Source: Ditylenchus dipsaci (taxonomy: Eukaryota; Nematoda; Chromadorea; Rhabditida; Anguinidae). Taken from it: DNA of 64,000 bases. The position numbers and the translations under genes were made by a program. The notes below the pieces were generated by a model. That model saw nothing but the letters and a program-made list of their open reading frames with translations. It was not told the DNA's origin and searched no databases. Shown here in pieces: positions 55,601 to 64,000 of the stretch (positions are counted from its first letter, which is position 1; every line of letters starts with the position of its first letter). The stretch is from NCBI GenBank assembly GCA_004194705.1, contig SADC01001302.1:372001-436000 (forward strand). The letters run 5' to 3'.

Positions 55601-58600
55601 TTTAGGGTACTTTGGGTGTTTTAAGATGGTTCGGGGAGTTTTGACACAATCTGAAACTATCATTTACCTAGATCCACGTTGAAAACAGTAAAAAACAAAA
55701 AAAAATCGGCGGAAAAATGTCCGTAATCCCTATCAGAACATTGAGAAAAAGGAAAAGTACAAAAAGGCAGAAAAGTTCTTGGCAAACCGGGATTTAAGAA
55801 AGAATGCCTTAGCGAATAAATTCTTAGCAAATGGGCGCCTTAACAAAAAAGTTCTTAGCAATTTGCCGCTTAAATTTTTTTGGCAAAACGACCGCTTAGC
55901 AAATCGACCACTTAGCAAAATGCCGCTTAAATTTCGGGGTGCAGCTGCTTTAGCAATGATATGCTTGAATATTTAATCTCTTTTCCAGGTTTCCCTCTTT
56001 TCTATGGGTAGCTGTGGGTCAGATGACTGTCACTGTTTTTCTATTGTTTTTCGCCAAACAAATGGGCTGGGTCAGCTTTCCCAGAATGGAAAGATCTACT
56101 CCCAGAAGGGTTGCTATTATTGGCTAGTTATTATACGCTCAAAATTTGATTATTTTTTTGAAGATATTTCCACTGCCTTTGTTTTATGCTTTCAACCTAG
56201 TGGCAGGGCTTGGAGGAACTCAAAAAATTAAGCAAGTTTTGGAAATATTGGTGGTTTATTAACAAAAGCTTTTTTTAGCTTGCCGATGTTTACTGTGTTA
56301 AGGAGGTTTTCTATACTAATGACTATGATACTCGAGTTTTGGATATTGGGGTTAGTTCATTAAAGGTCTTAAAAACTATTTGTACAATCCTTTTTTAGAG
56401 TAAGACCTTCGTTTGCTGTTAAAGTCAGCGTTTTCCTGATGATATTTGGCTCTTGTGTAGCTGGAATGTGAGTTAAAAACAAACAAAAGCTTCTAGTGTA
56501 TTTTTAGGCGGTATAATGATTCACAAACTGAATGTTCGCAACTATAATTCCCCGAACTGCATTTTCACAAAGTCACATTTTCGCAAAACTGTAGTATTGA
56601 GGGAGGGGGGGGTTAAAACCACGACTCGGTACCATGACTCGGTACAAACACGACTTGGTACCACGACTCAGTACACTTTTTCACAAATTATTTTCCTATC
56701 GAGACTAAAAGCTGGTTTGTCTATTTTGATCCAAGTGGTCGACCACTTGGTTTGGTCACTCTGGATGGAGTTCTGAGCGATTTTAAGGGGTGATGTAGAG
56801 GTTGCTGCTTTGAATCCACCTGTGCGCATGCCTTTTTTACAATAATTTTAGATATAAAATGACAAGCGTTTGACTTTTCAGGTCATCTGGGTGGAGGTGG
56901 ATATCCACCTGACCGTGGGGTACCCACCCGAGGTATTGCAGTTGGTATGGGTAAATCGCAATTTTTGTCTTAACAAATAAAATTCCCTACACAATTTTAA
57001 ATTAGAAAAAAGTTAATTTTTTATTTTTAGAAATTTAAAATTTTCAGGCCATCGAGGTGAATATCCACCTTGCAATTTAATAGTGGCTACCTCAGGTTTC
57101 GGGGTTCGAATGGGTGAAATTACATGTTCGCCTTCAACAAAACCTATTCACAGGATTTTTGTTTAGAGAAAGTGGCTTCTTTTTGATTTCGCCTATGTTT
57201 TAATTTTTAGGTCATGGGGGTGGATGTCCACTTACTTTGGAGGTACCTACCCCAGGTTTTCGATACCACAGTTTAGGAAATTAAGAGTTTCTGAAATTGC
57301 AGTTTGTCAAATTGCAGTTTTGTGAACATGTGACTTTGTGAAAATGCAGTTTATGAAATTGCAGTTAGTCGAAAAGCAGTTATGTGAAAATGTGACTTGT
57401 GAAAATGCAGTTTGTGAAAATGTGAGTTTGTAAAGATGTATTTTTATGAATCATCAAACCGCCTATTTTTACTATTGGCTATTTTATTTTCCGAAAAAAA
57501 CTAAAAAATTAACGTATTCTCTTTAAAGGACCATGCTCTTTGCGCGCAGCGACATGCGCAAAATTTGAATTTGCGGGACACTTCTCTTTCGTCTCAAACT
57601 TTACTCTTTGTAGTCGTTTGCCATAACTCCAAAGAGTAAAGTGCGAGACGAAAGAGAAGTGTCCCCCGCCAATTCAAATTTTGCGCATGCCGCTGTGCGC
57701 AAAGAGCATGGTCCTTTAATAGACGCCCCCTCCTTAAATTCAAAAATCGTGTTTGTTGCATTGTGTTTTTGGCCCGTTTTTTCGATATTTTATTCATGCA
57801 AGTTTCCCTCAATTTGTAGCTCATCTCACTCGCTACAAATTAAAGTATAACTTGCCTGAGAAAAGTATTTAAAAAGTAGGTCAAAATACAATGACACAAA
57901 CACGATTTTGAATGTAGGAGTGGCGAGGGGGGGGGATGTCGATTATAGAAAATACGGTATAAACCAGAATACACCTGAGTCATTACACCCATTTCAAGAA
58001 CTTACTATTTCGTAAAAAAATTTACCCTTACTGATTTTAAATTTAAGGTTTTCAAAAAAAGAGCCAATATTCAAGTCCAGCCTTTAATTAATTTTTTACA
58101 CTGCTAGAGTATAGTCCATTTTTTGAAATCGAGAAGTTATTCAGAAAAAAATCGATTAAATATTTTAAGATATGATCTCACATACGACACTGTGGGCTAT
58201 GCACTCGTCTTTATTAACAATATATTTACTGCTGCCAATGGAGTTTATATGAAAAAGAAGTTAGAAGCCAAAGTACTTAACCGATCCACAAAAGCGTAAA
58301 CTAATTTAGTCATTTAGGATCTGGGCAAATACGGTCTTCTATACTACAACTCCTTGTTTATGCTGTTGCCTACACTTTTCTGTCTTTTTGCGTTTACCAA
58401 TGACACCCACAAAGTTAGAGAATTCTTTCAAGAAGGCAATTTGACTAGCCCTTTGGTGATTTGCTTCGCCCTCTCCTGCGTTTGCGGTTTTATTCTCAAC
58501 TACTCTTTGGTGCTCTGTAGCAGTCATAATTCTGCTCTAACAACCACTTGTGTGGGGCCTATTAAAGTGAGCCCTGAAACATGTTCTCGACAAACTCAAA

Positions 58601-58845
58601 TTTATATTATATTTCCAGAATCTATTTGTGACCTATGTTGGGATGATATCCAGTGGAGATTATGTTTTCCAGTGGGCCAACTTTATTGGCGTCAATATAA
58701 GTGTGTTTGGAAGCATGGTCTACACTTATGTCACTTTCCGAACATCTTCATCGTTGTCTAGTAGCAGCTCTAGAACTGGGCCCAACAAAAGAACACCAAA
58801 GGCAAGAGATATTACTGTGCGACCAGCAGAGGGAAGCCAATGTTA
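52617..58845 (+). CDS. SLC35D: Nucleotide-sugar transporter, SLC35D family
   Basis: Golgi/ER multi-pass antiporter for UDP-sugars (SLC35D / Fringe connection type). The first exon, 52617-52769, starts [10 protein letters not shown] and reaches [20 protein letters not shown] (helix 1). Exons follow at 55989-56109 ([20 protein letters not shown]), about 56164-56235 ([17 protein letters not shown]), 56283-56350 ([20 protein letters not shown], the family signature), 56399-56468 ([20 protein letters not shown]), 58152-58260 ([20 protein letters not shown]), 58320-58568 ([29 protein letters not shown]) and 58621-58845 ([26 protein letters not shown]; serine-rich tail). It covers a complete family-length protein. 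One base is missing in the G5 run at 52641-52645. Intron 1 and the fifth intron carry large nested elements. Confidence 0.88.
52926..53780. mobile_element. CAGTCGAC MITE interrupted by a second one
   Basis: TA-flanked ends CAGTCGACTCTCTCCATAGT and its complement ending AGAGAGTCGACTG. Arms share AAAAGTTCGTTCCCACCTAG. A 417-bp relative (53214-53630) has inserted in its right half; without it the element is about 436 bp. In SLC35D intron 1. Confidence 0.8.
53214..53630. mobile_element. 417-bp CAGTCGAACC MITE, nested, near-perfect palindrome
   Basis: TA on both sides. CAGTCGAACCTCCCGATAGT, AAAGTTCGTTCCCGCCTAGG and GATCGGCAAAATCGGAATCC are repeated as near-exact complements. The youngest-looking member, inserted into its relative at 52926-53780. 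Confidence 0.85.
54009..55945. mobile_element. Word-repeat element TTTGCTAAG, 10-bp duplication
   Basis: Exact duplication TGCTTTAGCA at 53999-54008 and 55946-55955. Ends GGCTGCACCCCGAAATTTAA and its complement ending GGGGTGCAGC. The left arm (to about 54200) repeats TTTGCTAAG and AATTTAAGC; the right arm (55770-55940) has the complement CTTAGCAAA. The interior holds a palindrome at about 54785-55170 with a GGTTCGAATCC pol III B-box-like core, and two 170-bp tandem units. No transposase seen. In SLC35D intron 1. Confidence 0.85.
55210..55570. repeat. Tandem repeat of about 170 bp, two units
   Basis: Units start near 55220 and 55405: TAGGTCATTTGGGTG or TAGGGCATCCAGGGGG, then a GGTACC-like section, a run such as TAAAATCGCA and an ACACAATTTT tail. 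Further units lie in the 56507-57463 element (56878, 57045, 57211), so two separate elements share this repeat. Confidence 0.6.
56507..57463. mobile_element. Word-repeat element GTGAAAATGCAGTT, 8-bp duplication
   Basis: TATTTTTA at 56499-56506 and 57464-57471. Ends GGCGGTATAATGATTCA and its near complement ending TCATCAAACCGCC. The left arm (to 56595) carries AACTGCATTTTCACAAAG words; the right arm (57270-57450) has many TGTGAAAATGCAGTTTGTGA variants. Inside are an iterated CGACTCGGTACCA stretch and three units of the 170-bp tandem repeat. Lies in an SLC35D intron. Confidence 0.8.
57527..57715. mobile_element. 189-bp piggyBac-type MITE, near-perfect palindrome
   Basis: TTAA at 57523-57526 and 57716-57719. 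Ends AGGACCATGCTCTTTGCGCG and its complement; the arms contain CGAAAGAGAAGTGTCC. Lies in an SLC35D intron. Confidence 0.85.
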
Positions 58846-60471
58846 GATTCTAAGCAAATGCCTGCTTAATAAGCAAAATAATTACTACACACTTAATTTA
58901 TTTTTAAGATTAATTTACTTTAGTGCTTAAACGGGATTTTTTGAGTCTTTGTATAATACTTCAAATTCACTTAATACTATTTTCAAATTTTGTTGATTTT
59001 TTGTTTATAAAAAATTTTTAATACAAATGTATGTTTAAAAGAAAATTATTTCACGGACAAATTAAATGCAACTGAGGTAACCTCTATATAGTATTTGGGT
59101 CGGGGGAGGGGGGGAGGTTGGTAGGTGCGTTTCCGTCCGTCACACTTTTTATGAAGTTATTGTTTTATAACCTAATTTTTGGCCAGTTTTTGCAATTTTA
59201 TGTTTAATATATTTCCGGAACTCTCAGCTTCCACATCTTGGCTTTCTTTTAAGCACAAACACGTATAATTGAAGTTGCTTCTAAAAAATTTTTTCCTTGC
59301 CTCCAAATTGGAGATGGTGGATTTTAGCCTGGATTTAAGGTGGATTTTTATGTTCAAGCCTACTTTTCTGCTCATGACTCTTCTTCTTTTTCTGCCAGGG
59401 AGGGAAGGTAAATGGCCAGTTAGGGTGGGTAGGTAGCCAGATAGGATATTTAAGTATTCAGGTGGAATCTCTATGGTCAGACTTTGATGTAACGTACACC
59501 CTGGGGACCAGTTCAGGTGTACGTTATAGTAGGCTAAATAGACGAAGACAGGCGATGATAGGCGAGGGTCGGCATGGTGACGGTAGGTTAGAGTAGGTGA
59601 GGTAGAGTAAGTGGGTTCATAGGTAGGGTGGATGATCTACTCGAACGATTAATCTACCCGAACTATTATTGTAAATGAACCACTAATGATCCCGAACCTC
59701 AGGAATAGTGCCTGAACCACTAATGTTCCCGAACGACATAGGCGCCGATAGGCGCGTGCAGATTCTAGTTTTGGAAATATTCTAGTAGAAAAACCTGACT
59801 GAACTCAAACTCTCCCACAAATGACCGATTTTATGGCCGATTGACTAAATTTTGCAGGTCTTGAGTCTTGATAGCTCGTTAGAAAGCCAAGATCCTGAAG
59901 TACATGCTAGCGAAAAAAATTGTCCAAATCACAAATATAAATACCAATATAAAAAAATTCAGTAATTAGCTGGTGAGATTTAGATTTTCGTTTCAGTTAT
60001 ATCCTTTAAAAATTGGTATTTAACATTTTTAGTCAGTTTTTCAGTAGTTTTTTGTAGTGTTTTGACTTCAGGGTCGAGTTAAAGTTTTTAAAAGAGGAGT
60101 TGAAATTTCTCTACTCTGTAGTTTGTTTTAAGTTTCGTTTTTCAAGAAACATCAATTTAAATACCTAGACAAATATATAAAATGTCTGATATTTACTGCC
60201 GCATTAGGTCTTAAAGGTACTACCTTATAATCGTTTGTTCATTATTTGTATTTGGTTTGACATTTCCTTTATAGTTTGTTCTTGATTTGTTTTCTGTCTT
60301 TTTTACATCTACTATAAATGAGAAAACCTAAATTATTTTTGTGTTCAGTTCTTTCGCATGAAACATGTTTGTACTTGTATTTGTTCTGTTTACTTCCTTG
60401 CTTCTTTTCTATAATTTTTTTGGAAGAGAAGATTATTACCACCAGGTATGCCTGTTTTCATGCATATTTAA
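58846..60471. other. Intergenic region, minor repeats only
   Basis: An inverted copy of the ATCCACCATCTCC repeat is at 59300-59350, and GGTAGG-rich low-complexity sequence at 59395-59650 resembles the minisatellite at 3300. No coding segment recognised. Confidence 0.4.
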
Positions 60472-60703
60472 AGCGGCATGCCCACGCTAATAAGAGGTGG
60501 TGCCCGCCAATTCAAATTTTTTCCCTAATCATTCAACTTCTCTGCAGGTTTTTTAACTTGGTTTCTAACATAACCACACCTAAAATTAAATTCTAGGCCT
60601 GGTTTTGTTAGAAACCTAGTTGAAAAGTCCGTACAGGAGTTCAACGATTAGGAAAAATTTTGAATTCCCGGGCACCACCTCTTATTAGCGTGGGCATGCC
60701 CCT
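60472..60703. mobile_element. 232-bp piggyBac-type MITE
   Basis: TTAA at 60468-60471 and 60704-60707. Ends AGCGGCATGCCCACGCTAAT and its complement ending GGGCATGCCCCT. Interior shares CGCCAATTCAAATTTTTTCC with the other copies. Confidence 0.85.
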
Positions 60704-61149
60704 TTAACGGCATATTTTTTCGACTCGATTTTATTCTTATTCATACTTTTTAAAAATTAGACAAAGAGTTTTAAATTCTGAATGTATACTAAATTTTTCT
60801 CTCTTCAAAATAAGATATAAAATGACTCTTTCTGTAATTTCGGAAAAGTCAACAAAAGGCTTTGCTACCCAACCTTTTTGGACAATTTTTTTATAACCTC
60901 TTGTCTTTCTAAATTTTTCTTTGAAATTACCCATAGTGTTGAGTAAAGAATCCCTCCCATCCAGCGCAAAGTAGTCGCACGGAGAATATAACATCATGTT
61001 CGTATTTCTCAACTTCCATTTCATGAGAAAACCACGTTTTTTTTTAATTCTCTGCCAACAAATTTTTTTCGAACTAGGAAGGGGTTTTATAAATTATTAA
61101 TAAAATTTGTAACTTAATTTACCGCCTTTTTAAATTTTTTGAGTCTTGC

Positions 61150-61265
61150 TCGGAATTATGTCTAAGGTTAATGTGTGCGTGCGTCTCTAACTCTCAGACT
61201 AAAACCTTAGACATGATTACGAGAAAGATTCGTGATCAAAAATGCATAAAGAAGATTTTCGCCCA
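61150..61265. repeat. Dispersed repeat with TTAGACAT motif
   Basis: Contains TGTCTAAGGTTAATGTGTGC and CCTTAGACATGATTACGAGA. Matches 1745-1855, 14620-14765 and 63580-63750. Confidence 0.5.
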
Positions 61266-61369
61266 AATGCATTGACAAAAACGGAGTAGAATACACGATT
61301 GTGTGCAATTTACCTTGGTTCTCCAAGGCGAAAAAGTAAAATTTTATACAAAATTTGTTTTAAAATGTC

Positions 61370-61811
61370 GGCTCTGTATGTCTTCGCACCCCTCCCGAAA
61401 AAAAAGTTGCCTTGGTCCCCCCTGTTGATTTTTTTCGCAAAATTTTTTTAAAATTTTTCTTAGTCAACTCTGTTGTTTTTTCGAAATTTTTTACTTGTTT
61501 GTTTGTTTTTCACGTTTGTTGTCTTATTTGTGACCTTTTTCAGATAATTCCTTCATTAATATGTACTTTTTCGCCTGAAATTTTTTTTGTTGTCTAGTAA
61601 AGAGGAAGCTGAAAATTTAATATATCCTGTTCTTATCACTTTGCGTGACAAACGATGTCGAAACTTTAATGAAAATAAAAATTTTGAAGATTTTTTTATT
61701 TTTTTTTCAAAAACAACAGGGGGACCAAGGCAATTCAAAAAAATTGCAAAAAAAACAACAGGGGGACCAAGACAACTTTTATGTGGGAGGGCTGCGAACA
61801 CATATAGAGCC
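61370..61811. mobile_element. Word-repeat element ACAGGGGGACCAAGG, 8-bp duplication
   Basis: AAAATGTC at 61362-61369 and 61812-61819. Ends GGCTCTGTATGTCTTCGCA and near complement TGCGAACACATATAGAGCC. The right arm has CAACAGGGGGACCAAG twice, the left arm its complement CTTGGTCCCCCCTGTTG. Related to 5614-5882 and a fragment at about 25030-25060. No coding content. Confidence 0.8.
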
Positions 61812-61858
61812 AAAATGTCTTTCCGGGCGCTAAAAACATGTTTTCTATCATGTTTACA

Positions 61859-62536
61859 GTCTAAATTACATGTATGTCTCAGAGTCTTCTTTTTATGCTT
61901 TATAGAATTTTTCAATTGTAACACTTTGCAAGCCCAGTTTCTTAGCTATAATTTGGTAGGTCAAAGTTTTTTCTTCTCTTCCTCATGGAGCTAACGATTT
62001 TCCTGAAAAATAGACAATGACCGACATGTAATTTTGTAAAGAAATTATATGGCTTTAAAAAATGCATTGCATGGTAAATTTAGGTATTAAAAATTTTAAG
62101 AAAAGCTGATATTTATGCAGCCAAACAACCATTTTTCCTTAAATTTGACCATGGTTCGCAAAAACAGCAAATTTGCTGGAATGCAGCAAAAATAATTGGC
62201 GTTGTGTGTTTATTAACAACAGCAAATTGCAGCAAAAATGCAGCAAAATTTTACTGAAATGCAGAAAAATTTTGCTGAAATGCAGAAAAATTTTTGCTGC
62301 AATTTTGCTGTTTCAATAAACACACAACGCCAATTATTTTTGCTGCATTTCAGCAATTTGCTGTTTTTGAGAACCATGAATTTGACTGAATATCGGTCTT
62401 TTTATGTTAATAGCCACAATTATTCATAAAATAATCTAAAAGAAAACTTTGACTTACCAAATTATAGCTAAGAAACTGGGCTTTCAAAGTGTTACAAATG
62501 AAAAATTATAAGACTCTGAGACATACATGTAATTTC
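61859..62536. mobile_element. Foldback with a GCAGCAAAA element in its loop
   Basis: Arms of about 115 bp are complements (ACATGTATGTCTCAGAGTCT, TAGCTATAATTTGGTA). The loop contains a separate 229-bp element at 62150-62378. Boundaries are approximate. Confidence 0.6.
62150..62378. mobile_element. 229-bp word-repeat element GCAGCAAAAAT, 8-bp duplication
   Basis: AATTTGAC at 62142-62149 and 62379-62386. Ends CATGGTTCGCAAAAACAGCA and near complement. Arms are built of CAGCAAAA/TTTTGCTG words, with GTTGTGTGTTTATT and its complement toward the centre. Confidence 0.7.
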
Positions 62537-62868
62537 TTGCATTTTTTTTGGACAATGCTTAAAATTACATGTCGCAAAAAAGCAAAATTTAAAAAAGTAA
62601 ATATTTTTCGGAAAAACCGTTAAAAAATGTTTCAAGATTACTTTACTAGCAAAAAGATTATGTACTTTTTGACCAACGAAAAATCACGAGTTTAAAAAAT
62701 ATTTTCTTACAAAAATTTGCTGCATTTTTTGTAAGTCTTGTAAGTCGCGATCCGAAAATTTAACCCAAAGTCAGATTTCGTTACTATGACACCCTGTCCT
62801 GTTTTCGAACTTTGACTGCACCAATAGAAAAAGAAATCAAATAGTGTAGTATAGTACTTCCTTTCTAG

Positions 62869-63274
62869 GCCCTGTACCACTGCCAATTATCGGTAACTTG
62901 CATACCTTAGCCCGTTTGGCTCCAGGCTATGCTGCTTTTGAACAATGGAGCAAGAAATATGGGCCTGTGTTCACTTTTTGGGCATCAGAAGATCCAATTA
63001 TCGCTGTAACGGATTATGAACTGATAAAAAACGCATTTGTTAAAGATGGAGATGCTTATGCAGGCCGAGACTTCATGGACAATCTTTTTGAGTGTATGGA
63101 ATGTCAGCAGTTTCTTAGTTTTGTTGATATCGTTTTTAAATAAACAAATTTTTAGCAACAAAAGGCAATTATGGAGTCATTAGAAGTCAAGGAGAAGAGT
63201 GGACACAACTTCGGCGATTTGCTTTAAAATTGATGAGAAATTTAGGAATGGGGCGCAATGTGATGGAGCAGCGG
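62869..63274 (+). CDS. Cytochrome P450, CYP2-like, N-terminal exons (gene runs off the window)
   Basis: Microsomal monooxygenase of the CYP2 clan. Exon 62869 to about 63091 starts after TTTCTAG with the proline-rich hinge and N-terminal fold: PVPLPIIGNLHTLARLAPGY, FEQWSKKYGPVFTFW, VTDYELIKNAFVKDGDAYAG. Exon 63156-63274 encodes GNYGVIRSQGEEWTQLRRFA, the C-helix with the W..LRRF heme-propionate contact, and LGMGRNVMEQR, then donor GTAAAC. The NYGVI and RRFAL context resembles nematode CYP33-type sequences. An upstream exon with the membrane anchor must exist but was not found, and the I-helix, ExxR and Cys-loop lie beyond the window. Open in both exons. Confidence 0.85.
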
Positions 63275-63291
63275 GTAAACAAGTTTGCCGC

Positions 63292-63378
63292 TATTCCATT
63301 GTACCCCCCCAAAAAAGCTATTCCAGTGTACCCCCCCAAAAATAATGACCTATTCCATTGTACCCCCCCAAAAACCAA
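63292..63378. repeat. Three TATTCCATTGTACCCCCC units
   Basis: Three 25- to 35-bp units with core CTATTCCATTGTACCCCCCC and an A-run, in the P450 intron just after the second exon. They may be one arm of another word-repeat element continuing past the window. Confidence 0.6.
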
Positions 63379-63579
63379 CTTTTTATATGCCCTCAAAAAC
63401 CATTTTTATGTAATAATTTCGCCATAAAAGGACCAAAAAAGCCATTTAAATAGGGTTCAAGGGCTGTATTGGGAGGGGAAGGGAATAACACAGGGGCCAC
63501 TTTTTTTGGCTGCTTTACCATGTTTTCAACTCGGGCCGTGGCAAAAATAGACTCTATATGCATTTTATGATCAAGTGTA

Positions 63580-63750
63580 CTTCTCGGAATCATGTCTAAG
63601 GTAAGTGCGTGCGCGCATCTCTAACTCTCAAGCCCCCTGCGCCCCCTTCGGGGCGCAGGGGGCTTGGGGGCTTGGAGTTGAGATGCGCACACCCACATAC
63701 CTTAGACACAAATCACTCGAAAGTGACTCTGGATGCATGAAAAAAGCATG
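63580..63750. repeat. Long hairpin version of the TTAGACAT repeat
   Basis: Near-perfect inverted repeat: CATGTCTAAGGTAAGTG ... ACCTTAGACAC outside, AGCCCCCTGCGCCCC / GGGGCGCAGGGGGCT inside with loop CTTC. The dispersed copies elsewhere are single arms or diverged. In the P450 intron. Confidence 0.65.
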
Positions 63751-64000
63751 CATACCAGAGTTATTTATGCGGTAGGTCCCAGTATTCAAAACCATGTTCA
63801 ACATCTTCAATTTTTCAGCCGAAAAGGGTCTCCCCTTCTCCGGCTTTTGGCTTCGAGCCAGAGGCTCAGCCATCCAAAATTTCTGCCTTCACCTCCACAG
63901 GGGTCCTGGTTTAGGCATAACCACCTCGGGACCCACCCGGCTGGCCTTGAGAGGCTTTTGAGTACTTATGTATTTGGGTCCTCCACAAGTTGCTGGGTTT

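Overview
This is A+T-rich animal nuclear DNA. Its genes are split by introns with GT/AG borders, some only about 50-70 bases long. The genes identify a metazoan: a KIF1/UNC-104 kinesin, a DENND5 Rab regulator, an SLC35D nucleotide-sugar transporter, a microsomal CYP2-like P450, a homeodomain and a RING-H2 protein. The phylum cannot be settled. The alternative NADH dehydrogenase (NDH-2) points to an invertebrate, and the P450 looks somewhat nematode-like.

Layout. 0.1-5.0 kb: minus-strand exons of a RING-finger gene. 7.4-14.2 kb: kinesin-3 from the FHA domain to the C-terminal PH domain, without its motor. 15.0-16.9 kb: a MULE DNA transposon with a decayed transposase and a 10-bp target duplication. 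17.3 and 19.8-24.4 kb: two first-exon copies and the body of NDH-2, with a word-repeat palindrome and a small LTR element in one intron. 28-31 kb: DNA transposons and a small homeodomain gene. 31.1-33.7 kb: a gag-protease LTR element with identical LTRs, next to an inverted LTR fragment fused to a copy of a tRNA-Ser 3' half. 36.5-39.4 kb: a MULE-like element carrying an eIF4E pseudogene. 40.7-51.8 kb: DENND5. 52.6-58.8 kb: SLC35D, with several elements nested in its introns. 62.9 kb to the end: the start of a P450 gene.

The unusual part is the mobile DNA. At least six elements share GG-starting termini, 8-10-bp target duplications and inverted arms built from a short degenerate word repeated many times. 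Each element has its own word. One encodes a FLYWCH/MULE transposase, which suggests all are Mutator-like. Around them lie TA-flanked MITEs starting CAGTC, TTAA-flanked piggyBac-type MITEs and 8-bp-duplicating hAT-type elements, often nested in one another.

Almost every conserved gene carries one-base shifts, usually a base missing from a short homopolymer. This happens in unrelated, otherwise well-conserved genes, so unpolished long-read assembly is a more likely cause than pseudogenes throughout. Exon borders given here are read from splice signals and protein family resemblance, without alignment software.
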